This document shows positions 17,137 through 25,961 of a stretch of 64,000 bases of DNA, piece after piece (within the stretch, counting starts at the first letter, position 1; every line of letters starts with the position of its first letter). Position numbers and translations under genes: made by a program. The notes beneath the pieces are model-generated. The model was not told where the DNA came from. It did no database searches and saw nothing but the letters and a program-made list of their open reading frames with translations. Origin of the DNA: Bacteroidales bacterium (lineage in GTDB: Bacteria > Bacteroidota > Bacteroidia > Bacteroidales > UBA932); assembly GCA_017447265.1 (NCBI GenBank), contig JAFSOA010000015.1, positions 186,001-250,000 on the forward strand. The letters run 5' to 3'.

Positions 17137-18822
17137 ATGAAGAAATGCCGATATACCATCCTGTTGACAGCCGCGGTCGCGGTTCTGTCGTTAACCGTGA
17201 GCTGCTCAAAGCCGGACCGCAGCGAGGAGGCGACCCAACTCAAGTACGAGCTCCAGGATTTATTATTCTCGGCCCCGGAACAAGTATTGGCGCGGGTAGA
17301 CAGTGCGGAGCGGGTTGGCGTGTTTTCGGAAACTACGGCCAATCTGATCCGGTCCAATGTCTACGCGCAAATGGGCAAGACGCAACTGGCTATTTTCTAC
17401 GGCGAGCAAATCAAGCATAGCCCCCTGCTCAGGAGCGAAGGCGTCAACTATTATTCGGCCCTTCTCAATCTTATCTCTCTGCTGAACAAGAGCGGTGAAT
17501 GGGGAAAAGCCCTCCATCTGGCCGATGAAATGATTGCCGACGTGGACAAAGGCGGCATGGACGAGCAGGTGGCCCTGCGGATAAAGAGTCGCGCACTCAC
17601 CATCAAAGGCGATTGCGAGAAGGATATGGGGCATATGGAAGAGGCTGAACGCTATTATCTGGAGGGCCTCGATCTCATGATGGACGGTGTCATACATCCC
17701 GATAGTTATTGGGTGATAGATGCCCTGTTCATGGCTGTATTGGAAACAACGGAGTTCTACCTGGAGTGGGGAAAACCCCAAAAGGCGCTGCCCCTGGTGG
17801 CAAAAGGTGACACAACCCTGGCCCGTATGGCCCGCTGTCCCGATATGCCGGAGCGCGTCCTGAACGTCCGCAACAACAACCTCACCATCAACCAGGCCCT
17901 GACCTATGCCGCCAATGGCCTTTACGACAAGGCCGAGCTTCTCTATGAGAAGCATCGGCAAGCTCCCGATCTGACGCCCTATGATCTGGTGGCCGAAGCC
18001 CGCTACCTCACGATAATCGGTCGCTATGACGAGGCCATCCGCCTGTTCCGCAAGACCGATTCCCTCTATATTGCCCGGGGCAGCTCCATCAACAACTCCT
18101 ACATCAACAATTACATGATGAGCCAGTACAAGGCCTTGAAAAAGGCCGGGCGTACGGACGAGGCCATGGTATACGCCGACCGCATGCGTCACCTGAGCGA
18201 TTCCATCCACCGGGAGGAGCGGAAGATGGAGATGGAGCAGCAGGAGGTCATCCGTCAGAAAGAGGCCGAAATCACCAGTCGCCGCCACTCGCTGGCCGTT
18301 CACCGCATCATCCTCTTTTCGGCCATCATCATTATCCTGCTGGTGGGTTATCTCCTTGTACGCGCCTGGAAGTACAACAAGGCGCTGGAGGCCAAGAACC
18401 GCAGCCTGTATCAGGAAATCCAGCAGAAGGAGAAGGCCGAAGCCGATGAGCGCGCAGCCCTTCAGGAAAGACAGGCCGATACGCTTTCGCAGAGCGAGTT
18501 GCTCTATCGCCGCCTGTGCGAGATCATGAGCAGTCCCGATGTCTTCACCAATCCGGACACCAACCAGGATACGCTGGCCACGCTGGCCGGTACCAACCGC
18601 ACTTATGTCTATGATGCCCTGCGCGAGTGCGCCGGAGTAACACCCACCGACTTCATCAACGGTTACCGCCTGCGCTACGCAGCCCGCCTGCTGGCCACCA
18701 CTTCTGATTCCGTAGCCCTCATCGCCGAACTCTGCGGCCTCTCCCGACGCACCTTCTACCGTCTCTTCGACGAAGCATATTCCATGTCCCCTTCGGAATA
18801 CCGGAAAGCGGCCAAAAAGTAG
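17137..18822 (+). CDS. Membrane-anchored TPR regulator with AraC-type HTH
   Basis: This 561-aa protein starts at MKKCRYTILL with a lipoprotein-like signal (LTVSCSKP), so the ATG at 17137 is used rather than the upstream in-frame one at 17113. Residues about 30-370 are TPR-like helical repeats (sensor, probably periplasmic). A transmembrane helix is at about 389-411 (IILFSAIIIILLVGYLLV), then a coiled coil, and a cytoplasmic AraC HTH from about 480 (TLATLAGTNRTYVYDAL and LIAELCGLSRRTFYRLFDEAY). This layout is a known Bacteroidota class of one-protein membrane regulators. Two direct repeats just downstream suit it as operator. Confidence 0.88.
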   Translation: MKKCRYTILLTAAVAVLSLTVSCSKPDRSEEATQLKYELQDLLFSAPEQVLARVDSAERVGVFSETTANLIRSNVYAQMGKTQLAIFYGEQIKHSPLLRSEGVNYYSALLNLISLLNKSGEWGKALHLADEMIADVDKGGMDEQVALRIKSRALTIKGDCEKDMGHMEEAERYYLEGLDLMMDGVIHPDSYWVIDALFMAVLETTEFYLEWGKPQKALPLVAKGDTTLARMARCPDMPERVLNVRNNNLTINQALTYAANGLYDKAELLYEKHRQAPDLTPYDLVAEARYLTIIGRYDEAIRLFRKTDSLYIARGSSINNSYINNYMMSQYKALKKAGRTDEAMVYADRMRHLSDSIHREERKMEMEQQEVIRQKEAEITSRRHSLAVHRIILFSAIIIILLVGYLLVRAWKYNKALEAKNRSLYQEIQQKEKAEADERAALQERQADTLSQSELLYRRLCEIMSSPDVFTNPDTNQDTLATLAGTNRTYVYDALRECAGVTPTDFINGYRLRYAARLLATTSDSVALIAELCGLSRRTFYRLFDEAYSMSPSEYRKAAKK

Positions 18823-18834
18823 ATTTTGCAGAAT

Positions 18835-18890
18835 TGGCACAATGTTTTGTAGGGGTGGCACAACGGGCCACCCCTCTTCGCATACCTTTG
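18835..18890 (+). promoter_or_regulatory. AraC-style direct-repeat operator, hairpin and promoter
   Basis: TGGCACAATG (18835-18844) and TGGCACAACG (18856-18865) are direct repeats exactly 21 bp apart, two helical turns. A perfect 9-bp inverted repeat AGGGGTGGC/GCCACCCCT (18851-18859/18867-18875) overlaps the second repeat. The -7 box TACCTTTG is at 18883-18890, so the second repeat falls where a -33 element would be and no good -33 sequence is seen. This is the arrangement expected for an AraC-family activator site. The hairpin may alternatively terminate the regulator mRNA. Confidence 0.6.
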
Positions 18891-18915
18891 CAAACGGATT
18901 ACATGAGCAAAGCGT

Positions 18916-19101
18916 ATGGATTTTACCATGATCATCACCGTAGCCCTGGCAGCCGCCATCATCGTCATTATACTGATGCTGGTTGCCGTCATCATTTTCC
19001 AGCGGTGGAAAATTGGCGAAAAAAATGCTGCCCTGGGAAAATTTATCCAAGAGAATATCGAACTGTTAGATGAAATAAATAACAAACACTCAAAAATATG
19101 A
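18916..19101 (+). CDS. Small single-pass membrane protein
   Basis: A 61-aa protein with one long hydrophobic helix (about residues 4-29) and a charged tail (EKNAALGKFIQENIELLDEIN) that may form a short coiled coil. A -7 box lies 25 bases upstream, and its last codons overlap the next gene's ATG by 4 bases, which supports real translation. I do not recognise a family. It may act as a membrane partner of the BspA-like lipoprotein or of the upstream regulator, but that is inference. Confidence 0.6.
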   Translation: MDFTMIITVALAAAIIVIILMLVAVIIFQRWKIGEKNAALGKFIQENIELLDEINNKHSKI

Positions 19102-20336
19102 AAAAGATGCTCACGGCGCTCGCAGCCGCCCTTTGCTGCGCCACCCTGTTTACGTCCTGCGAACACTGGGAACCCATAGAATACGGAAAAGTGTTCCCCT
19201 ATACTTATGAGGGGCAGACATTGTACTACGTGATAGACGAGGCATCTCAGGCAGCCACAGCTGTAGCGCCGTGTTATCTTGCTGAAAATCTCGCAGACTT
19301 TTGGAAGGGCTACGAAAAGCCGAAAGGCAAAGTCGTGATACCGGGAATCGTAGAATACGGCGGGAAGTCCTTTCCCTTGACTGCCCTTGAGTTTGGACTT
19401 TTCTTATACTGCGACGACATAACCAGCGTGTCATTGCCAGAGGGCATCACCACCATCCCGGAAGCAGCCTTCGCATATTGCAGCAGCCTCACGGATATCC
19501 ATTTCCCCTCCACATTGACAAAGATAGAAGGCTGGGCGTTCCAATATGATGAGAAACTAGGCCCGGACCTTGTACTGCCCGAGGGGCTGACCGAAATCGG
19601 CCCTGTGGCATTCGGTGACTGCATCGGCCTGGAGTCCATCGTCCTGCCTTCCTCGCTGCAGAGTATCGGAAACGCAGCCCTGGATATGTGCACCAAGCTG
19701 AAAGAAGTGACATTCCCTGACCAGATGACCCGGATTGGCAGCTCAACCTTGCAACTGTGCTCGTCCCTCACCACATGCCATCTTCCCGCTCAGTTGGAGA
19801 ACATTCCCGCATTTCTTTTCTATGGTTGTGAAAACCTGACTACCGTCAACATTCCAGAGAGTATCACCTCCATTGACGAAGCAGCCTTCTACAACTGCTG
19901 CAGCTTAACGTCCATCGTCATGCCCAACTCGCTGCAGAGCGTCGGAGACTATGCCTTCTCCTACACCAAGATCACGGAGGTAACATTCCCCGACCAAATG
20001 ACACACCTGGGCGAAGGGGTCTTGAAAGGTTGCACGATGCTCACCAAATGCCATCTGCCCGCCAAGTTGGAGTACATTGATACGTATGCCTTGGGGAAAT
20101 GTCTTTCGCTGCGCGAACTGAGCCTGCCGGCCGGTCTTACCGCCATTGCAGACAGTGTGTTTGTCGATGGGACGAAGCTTGAATCGCTCACGCTCTCCAG
20201 CTTGGTGCCACCGACCGCCCGGCAGAATACCTTCGAGGACTATTCAACCGCAATTATTGTCCCGAAAGGGACAGGCGAAGCCTACCGCCGCGATGAAATC
20301 TGGGGACGCTTTGCCAACATCACTGAAAAACAGTAG
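19098..20336 (+). CDS. BspA-like leucine-rich repeat lipoprotein
   Basis: This 412-aa surface protein has a lipoprotein signal ending LFTSCEHW and about ten LRR_5 (BspA/Treponema) repeats from residue 100 on, with the pattern sLpegiTtIpeaAFayCssLtdihfPstltkI. Family members bind host proteins or other cells, but many have unknown ligands. It ends with a short IIVPKGTGEAYRRDEIWGRF strand typical of the family's C-terminus. It overlaps the small membrane protein gene by ATGA and is followed by a hairpin terminator. Both genes are probably controlled by the adjacent AraC-type regulator. Confidence 0.9.
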   Translation: MKKMLTALAAALCCATLFTSCEHWEPIEYGKVFPYTYEGQTLYYVIDEASQAATAVAPCYLAENLADFWKGYEKPKGKVVIPGIVEYGGKSFPLTALEFGLFLYCDDITSVSLPEGITTIPEAAFAYCSSLTDIHFPSTLTKIEGWAFQYDEKLGPDLVLPEGLTEIGPVAFGDCIGLESIVLPSSLQSIGNAALDMCTKLKEVTFPDQMTRIGSSTLQLCSSLTTCHLPAQLENIPAFLFYGCENLTTVNIPESITSIDEAAFYNCCSLTSIVMPNSLQSVGDYAFSYTKITEVTFPDQMTHLGEGVLKGCTMLTKCHLPAKLEYIDTYALGKCLSLRELSLPAGLTAIADSVFVDGTKLESLTLSSLVPPTARQNTFEDYSTAIIVPKGTGEAYRRDEIWGRFANITEKQ

Positions 20337-20357
20337 CGCTGTAGCATAAAAACCAAG

Positions 20358-20382
20358 AAATTGCGGCTGTTGTCGCAATTTT
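20358..20382 (+). terminator. Intrinsic terminator after the BspA-like gene
   Basis: AAATTGCG (20358-20365) pairs with CGCAATTT (20374-20381) across an 8-base loop, followed by a short T run. It lies 22 bp after the stop codon. Confidence 0.6.
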
Positions 20383-20445
20383 CCGGACAGCGGGAGCGGT
20401 GATTGCAGAATTCGGCTTGATGAAGCACAGCGTAAAATATTATTG

Positions 20446-20453
20446 TATATTTG
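20446..20453 (+). promoter_or_regulatory. -7 box (TATATTTG) close to transporter start
   Basis: TATATTTG ends 9 bases before the transporter ATG at 20463. If this ATG is right, the mRNA has almost no leader. The alternative is a start further inside, at the Met cluster near 20520. Confidence 0.55.
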
Positions 20454-20462
20454 CGGCTGATT

Positions 20463-21566
20463 ATGGACATAGCCGATATTCTGTTGGATGCCCTTCGGGC
20501 AGCAGTGCTCATCACCGGCATGGTGGTGATGATGATGATGATGATTGAGAGTTTGAATATTTCTTCGGGCGGCCGCTTTTTCAGCCGGCTCCGCCAGACG
20601 AAATTCGGGCAAATCGTCTTATCCGCTTTCCTCGGCTGGATTCCCGGCTGCATCGGCGGCTTCGCCTCCGTGTCGCTCTTCTCGCACGGCATGATCAGTT
20701 TCGGCGCGCTGGTGGCGATGCTCATCGCCACTTCGGGCGACGAAGCGTTCGTCATGCTGACGCTCTTCCCGGGCAAGGCGCTCTGGATCTCCGCGCTCAT
20801 CCTGGCCATCGGCATCGCAGTCGGTGTACTGATCGACTATGCCGGTCCGAAACTGGGCATGAAACCTTATGCGCTGAAGACCTGTGACGAAATGCAGATC
20901 CACGAAGAGGACAAACACGGACACGAGCATAAGCACGAACTCGCACACAACCCTGCGGAGAACAGCCGAAAACGGCACTTCTTCAACTGGAAACGCCTTC
21001 TTCTCTTCATCGGCACCGCCCTGTACATCGCGGCGCTGGCCACCGGCATGCTCGAACATGAGCACGAAGGCGGCGCCGGCGACGACCATGGATTCAATCT
21101 GTTGAGCGAAGACTGGATGAACATGCTCTTCGCGGCGATCAGCCTGATCATGGTGGTCGTGGTGGCCTTCGGAACCGACCATTTCGTGGAAGAACACCTC
21201 TGGCACCACGTGATTGCGCGCCACGCGCTGAAAATCTTCGCATGGACCTTCGGCGTGCTCGTTCTGCTGGGCATCATCACGGAACTCGTCGATATCAACG
21301 ACTGGATCGGCAACAATATCCCGCTGATGATCGTGCTCGCCACGCTCATCGGCATCATCCCCGAGTCGGGGCCTCACCTGATCTTCGTCACGCTCTTCGC
21401 AGCCGGCGTCATTCCGGCACCCGTGCTGATCGCCAGCTGTATCTCGCAGGACGGCCATGCCTCCCTCCCCCTGCTCGCCGAGTCTAAAGGCGCCTTTATA
21501 CGAGCGAAGGCCATCAATTGCTTGACGGCCCTCGTCGTAGGCTTTATCGCCTACTGGCTGTTTTAG
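20463..21566 (+). CDS. Putative ArsP_2-type heavy-metal/manganese exporter (10 TM)
   Basis: This 367-aa polytopic membrane protein matches the putative 10-TM heavy-metal exporter (ArsP_2) or manganese transporter group. Two halves of about five helices each are separated by a His-rich loop (EEDKHGHEHKHELAH, near residue 145) and a second HEHEGGAGDDHG loop, likely metal-binding. Each half carries a matching loop, GWIPGCIGGF and GIIPESGPHLIF. The His-rich loops and the family suggest efflux of a divalent metal, but the ion is not shown by sequence. It is a single gene, convergent with enolase. The ATG at 20463 is chosen over the TTG at 20451. Confidence 0.8.
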   Translation: MDIADILLDALRAAVLITGMVVMMMMMIESLNISSGGRFFSRLRQTKFGQIVLSAFLGWIPGCIGGFASVSLFSHGMISFGALVAMLIATSGDEAFVMLTLFPGKALWISALILAIGIAVGVLIDYAGPKLGMKPYALKTCDEMQIHEEDKHGHEHKHELAHNPAENSRKRHFFNWKRLLLFIGTALYIAALATGMLEHEHEGGAGDDHGFNLLSEDWMNMLFAAISLIMVVVVAFGTDHFVEEHLWHHVIARHALKIFAWTFGVLVLLGIITELVDINDWIGNNIPLMIVLATLIGIIPESGPHLIFVTLFAAGVIPAPVLIASCISQDGHASLPLLAESKGAFIRAKAINCLTALVVGFIAYWLF

Positions 21567-21701
21567 ATCCTTCGTCGGCTCCGCCTCCTCAGGATGACAG
21601 GATGACTGTCATTTTGAACACCCTCTGTCATTCTGAGCGAAGCGAAGAATCTAGCGAAGCGAAGAATCTAGCGAAGCGAAGAATCTAGCGAAGCGAAGAA
21701 T

Positions 21702-21703
<2 letters not shown>
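21567..21703. repeat. Hairpin repeat plus four 17-bp tandem units at the enolase 3' end
   Basis: A long imperfect inverted repeat (left arm from about 21568, right arm ending 21652) resembles the element at 47574-47644. Its right arm then runs on as four identical 17-bp copies of AGCGAAGCGAAGAATCT at 21636-21652, 21653-21669, 21670-21686 and 21687-21703. The last unit runs into the TAG stop of enolase on the other strand. The element lies between convergent genes and can form a terminator-like hairpin. Confidence 0.85.
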
Positions 21704-23021
<1,318 letters not shown>

Positions 23022-23069
23022 TTATGATAATACATTTTTCGTGTCGTCTGTCGTCCGGGGCCGCCATAC

Positions 23070-23132
23070 TCATTTCCGGGCTTTTTTGAGGATGGAATCC
23101 CATTGTCGCAAGCTCATGCCCCGGCTTTTCAT
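23070..23132 (-). CDS. 20-codon open frame in the enolase leader
   Basis: A short frame of 20 codons (MKSRGMSLRQWDSI..., ending KARK) starts 10 bases after the TATATTTG box and ends 60 bases before the enolase ATG. It is basic, with one Trp, and has no visible strong RBS. It could be a leader peptide, a small protein, or chance. I do not recognise it. Confidence 0.3.
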   Translation of the reverse strand: MKSRGMSLRQWDSILKKARK

Positions 23133-23142
23133 TTAAATCGTG

Positions 23143-23150
23143 CAAATATA
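23143..23150 (-). promoter_or_regulatory. -7 box (TATATTTG) for enolase
   Basis: On the minus strand TATATTTG lies between the stop of the broken gene at 23160 and the enolase leader of about 130 bases. Confidence 0.6.
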
Positions 23151-23159
23151 GGAATTTTT

Positions 23160-23456
23160 TCACAATTCCTTGAAAAGCCAACGGGTCATGCCGCCGGGGA
23201 CATGCTGGACGAAGCGGGTGCACAGGTTGTAGAGGCAGATGGGGCGGCTGCGCCAGGGATGGTTGTAAAGGTTCTTCCAGTCGAAGAGACAGAATTCCCA
23301 GTATCTTCCCCGCTCGTTCCACCACTCCCCTGTCGTATTATGATGTTCCTTGCCGTAACGGTTCAGCAGGGCCGGATTGCCGTTCTGTCCGGCCGCTTAA
23401 TAAACCTCCCAGGGCGCCAGCAGCCCGAGAATCAGAATAATCTTGGTGCCTCTCAT
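23160..23456 (-). pseudogene. Small gene of 98 codons broken by one in-frame TAA
   Basis: From the ATG at 23456 the frame reads MRGTKIILILGLLAPWEVY, then TAA (23397-23399), then a further 78 protein-like codons in the same frame rich in Trp, Tyr and Cys (GEWWNERGRYWEFCLF, PWRSRPICLYNL), ending at a TGA. Keeping frame through 297 bases with such composition suggests a real gene with one nonsense mutation. The N-terminus looks like a membrane or signal segment. The family is not recognised. A base-call error at one position would also explain it. Confidence 0.5.
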
Positions 23457-23508
23457 TCAGTACGCCATCATAAGCCCGATTCCCGGGAGTTCAAACTCAT
23501 ATTATTCT

Positions 23509-24345
23509 TCAATGATTCTTTTCTGAACCAGCAGTAAAGAACTCGACCACTTTACCTACTACTTCTTTTCGCCGGCGGGAGATGGTGTGATTCTCGCCCT
23601 CAACCTCGATGAGTTCGGCCTGGCCGCCGTAGGTCTCCAGATACTTTTCACTGCACCACATGGGGACGATGCTGTCCTTTGTACCATGCAGGATGCGCAC
23701 CGGACCCTTGTAAGCCGATGCTTTACCGTAGATGTCAAGCTCCTGTGTTGAAAGAAGATAATCTCTCCCGAGCTTCATGATGCCCCAGCAGCGGATATAC
23801 TCCGGCGGGTCGGCAGGGTCGAAGCGGGCGTTGAAGAACCGGCCGCCCTGGCAGGCATCCTTGATAACGGCTCCCGGAGCAATGAGCACCAGTGCCTTGA
23901 CGGTTTCTCCTTTGTCGGCCAGCCTGCCGGCAGTCATGGAGGCGACGACCCCTCCCTGTGAATGTCCCAGCATGCTGATTTCCGTAACATACGGCAGCGC
24001 TTTTGCATATTCCCAGATGGCCATTGCATCGGCAATTTCCTTTTCGACTGTCATGTCCTGCATCCGGCCTTCGCTCTTCCCGTGGCCGTTGAAATCAAAG
24101 CGGATGGAAGCAATCCCGGCCTTGGCCAGCCCCCGGGCAATGGAGGGCATGGGATTATAGTCCTTGCTGGAAAAAATCCCGTGCATCAGGATGACCATCG
24201 GGCAGCGGTCTGTCTGAGGATCGAACCCTGCGGGAAGACTCACTTTCAGGGCCAGGCCTCCTTGCGGGCCAAGGACTTGGTACTCTCTTGCGTATAAGGG
24301 GATCAGCAAAACAGAAAGGACAGCCGTTATTACAAGTCGTTTCAT
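23509..24345 (-). CDS. Secreted alpha/beta hydrolase (feruloyl/cinnamoyl esterase-like)
   Basis: This 278-aa protein counts from MKRLVITAVLSVLLI, a signal peptide. The upstream in-frame start at 24378 would lengthen it for no reason. Catalytic parts are the oxyanion loop LMHGIFSSKDYNP, the nucleophile elbow GHSQGG, the acid HGTKDSIVP and the histidine EGENHTIS. It resembles the short cinnamoyl-esterase type (LJ0536/Est1E group) that releases hydroxycinnamic acids from plant fibre or cleaves other small acyl esters. It stands alone beside decayed genes. Substrate remains open. Confidence 0.85.
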   Translation of the reverse strand: MKRLVITAVLSVLLIPLYAREYQVLGPQGGLALKVSLPAGFDPQTDRCPMVILMHGIFSSKDYNPMPSIARGLAKAGIASIRFDFNGHGKSEGRMQDMTVEKEIADAMAIWEYAKALPYVTEISMLGHSQGGVVASMTAGRLADKGETVKALVLIAPGAVIKDACQGGRFFNARFDPADPPEYIRCWGIMKLGRDYLLSTQELDIYGKASAYKGPVRILHGTKDSIVPMWCSEKYLETYGGQAELIEVEGENHTISRRRKEVVGKVVEFFTAGSEKNH

Positions 24346-24391
24346 CGTGTTTGAGCTTGTTTTATTGACCGGTACCATTTCAGCATTTCAA

Positions 24392-24625
24392 TCACATCAC
24401 CGGGAAGCAGGCTGTTCCCTTGGGCATACGGGAGGCGGCGGACTTCGCGGAAATCTCCTTGTCCACCTTCATGCTGTGGCCTTCCATCCGGCTGCTCCAG
24501 TATTCGTCACCGGAGCCGTCCTTTGCGGTTTTGAGGATGGTCTCTGCCACCGACCCCTGCAGGGCCTGGCAGATCTGTTGGGCGAGTTCGCGTTCAAGCG
24601 GAAGGGTTGGGGAGGTGGTGGGCAT
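24392..24625 (-). CDS. Small hypothetical protein with promoter
   Basis: A 77-aa frame with a plausible helical start (LERELAQQICQALQGSVAETILKTAK) and a segment DEYWSSRMEGHSMKVDKE. A -7 box lies about 28 bases upstream of its ATG. The last 20 residues look less protein-like, so the 3' part may be frameshifted, in keeping with the decayed surroundings. No family recognised. Confidence 0.35.
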   Translation of the reverse strand: MPTTSPTLPLERELAQQICQALQGSVAETILKTAKDGSGDEYWSSRMEGHSMKVDKEISAKSAASRMPKGTACFPVM

Positions 24626-24653
24626 GGCTGTGTGGCTGGAAAATGCTATCTTT

Positions 24654-24661
24654 CAAATTTA
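24654..24661 (-). promoter_or_regulatory. -7 box (TAAATTTG) upstream of small frame
   Basis: Minus-strand TAAATTTG, 28 bases before the ATG at 24625. It could also be the promoter of the downstream esterase gene at 24345. Confidence 0.45.
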
Positions 24662-24866
24662 ACATTTTTTTGGCAATCCGCCAAATATCAGGCTCCAGAC
24701 ACACGGATTGGGACGCTACCACGGGAACAAATACCATATAGAAGTCATCTATCCGGCAGCATTATATTTAGCAGTTTACCGGATTCTGGAGGATGGCTCC
24801 CAGGTATGGCCTTTTGACTGATAAAGCGGCATTGCTGTCCGCTGCCATCCAGGCTTGAAACCTTAA

Positions 24867-25000
24867 CTAGAATGGGATATCTTCGCCGAAATCCGCAATG
24901 ATGACACTAACCAAGGGTGTATACCTTGGCAAATGCTCTCCAGGCGGTGTCTTCCGGGAAGTTTTCGGAGAAGAGCAGCGCAATGACCTGAGGCTTCCTC
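24867..25000 (-). pseudogene. Frameshifted coding remnant behind a lipoprotein gene
   Basis: Directly after the lipoprotein stop, a different minus-strand frame reads KPQVIALLFSENFPEDTAW and on to a TAG. Another frame then continues with PLVSVIIADFGEDIPF and ends at a TAG (24867-24869). Together they look like one former coding region with two frame changes. No family is assigned. The rest of 24662-24866 shows nothing I can support. Confidence 0.35.
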
Positions 25001-25531
25001 TTAACGTCCGAAGCGAAGTTCAAACGTGTCGAGGCTCTTCATGCCGCCATACTTGGATACGGCGCAGTTGACAAGTTTCCCTTTGTATTCGTAAACCCAG
25101 TTCACACCTTTGAAGTCTTCGAAGTTCGCAATAGGTTTGCCCTTCTGGATGCCATTGGCGCCATCGGCCACAAGCGTGTACACGGTCCCGCCATCTGCAG
25201 CGGCCTTGCAGCGCTCAAAGTACAACTTCTGCAGGTCTCGCTCCTCAATGCCTTTGGCTCCTTTGAACTTCAAGTTGGCATTGCCTGGGCTGCCGTATGC
25301 TTTATCCAGGGTCATCCCTTCACCGGGATTGGGGTCAACACCGCAAAGTGCCTTCACAAGCTCCACGTAGTTGTCGCCCGTGACATCGGACACGCTCTCA
25401 TACTTGGGCGAAGCCGCAGCAGCGGCAGGTTCTGCCTGAGTCTTTTCGCTATTCTTGTTGCCGTTGTTTCCGCAGGAAACCAGCATCACGGCGCATGCTA
25501 TCAGCACCAGGGTAATGATTGACTTTTTCAT
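25001..25531 (-). CDS. Hypothetical lipoprotein
   Basis: This 176-aa protein has a lipobox LVSC at about residues 17-20, a low-complexity Ala/Glu linker, and a compact domain from residue 45 (SVSDVTGDNYVELVKALCGV). The domain has two cysteines and ends LDTFELRFGR. I do not recognise the family. The gene lacks its own -7 box and follows the SusD end and a broken small gene on the same strand, so it may be the tail of that transcript. A coding-like remnant in another frame continues past its stop, so the C-terminus may be frameshifted. Confidence 0.7.
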   Translation of the reverse strand: MKKSIITLVLIACAVMLVSCGNNGNKNSEKTQAEPAAAAASPKYESVSDVTGDNYVELVKALCGVDPNPGEGMTLDKAYGSPGNANLKFKGAKGIEERDLQKLYFERCKAAADGGTVYTLVADGANGIQKGKPIANFEDFKGVNWVYEYKGKLVNCAVSKYGGMKSLDTFELRFGR

Positions 25532-25557
25532 CTCGTTGATTTTTTCTGAATGTTAAA

Positions 25558-25782
25558 CTAATAATCAGTCGGATCTTTTTTCATCGGGCCTTTCCACGTC
25601 ACGGTCACATCCTTTCCATCATCATCTTTTCCGGTCGCTTTCAGCTTACAATAATCTTATTTGACGGTAATTTCCAGGACGCCGATCCTCTTCATATTGT
25701 TTCCCCAATATCAGTTCGTGACGTTGGCGGATTTGTCACCCCTGACAACCAGGCCGCTGCCTTAAATAATGTTTTTTTTCAT
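25558..25782 (-). pseudogene. Small gene with three in-frame stops
   Basis: From the ATG at 25782 one frame of 75 codons ends at a TAG (25558-25560). It contains internal TAA, TGA and TAA codons at positions 7, 24 and 42. The sections between are protein-like (GSGLVVRGDKSANVTN, MKRIGVLEITVK, and a last part with KATGKDDDGKDVTVTWKG). This fits a decayed small beta-rich protein gene. The frame is unbroken, so only point changes seem to have occurred. Family not recognised. Confidence 0.45.
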
Positions 25783-25961
25783 AATGCTCGTTTTTTATAT
25801 GTCGGTTGAAGAGGTTGGTGGTCTGGCGACCCTCCATCTTGTATATCAATACGTTCCACAAGCCTGAACACTCCGCTGAACTCCTCCAGGTGCACTTCGC
25901 GGGACAGCCGCCTGGCATTGTTTTCGCCGTGATCGAGTTCATCGCAGGAAGGATATGTCAT
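25779..25961 (-). CDS. Small open frame coupled to SusD stop
   Basis: A 60-aa frame whose ATG overlaps the SusD TGA by 4 bases (ATGA) and whose end overlaps the broken gene at 25782. It is charged (CDELDHGENNARRLSREVHL), with no signal or domain that I recognise. The coupling is the only support. It may be a chance frame in the decayed stretch downstream of SusD. Confidence 0.3.
   Translation of the reverse strand: MTYPSCDELDHGENNARRLSREVHLEEFSGVFRLVERIDIQDGGSPDHQPLQPTYKKRAL

Noticed and set aside
24867-24905. C-terminal tail of SSB (EDIPF end)
   Set aside because: Only a few residues resemble the acidic tail, and no OB-fold is encoded upstream in any frame.
25558-25782. Stop-codon recoding (selenocysteine or reassigned codon)
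   Set aside because: Both TAA and TGA occur internally, no selenocysteine context is visible, and neighbouring genes use normal stops. Decay is simpler.
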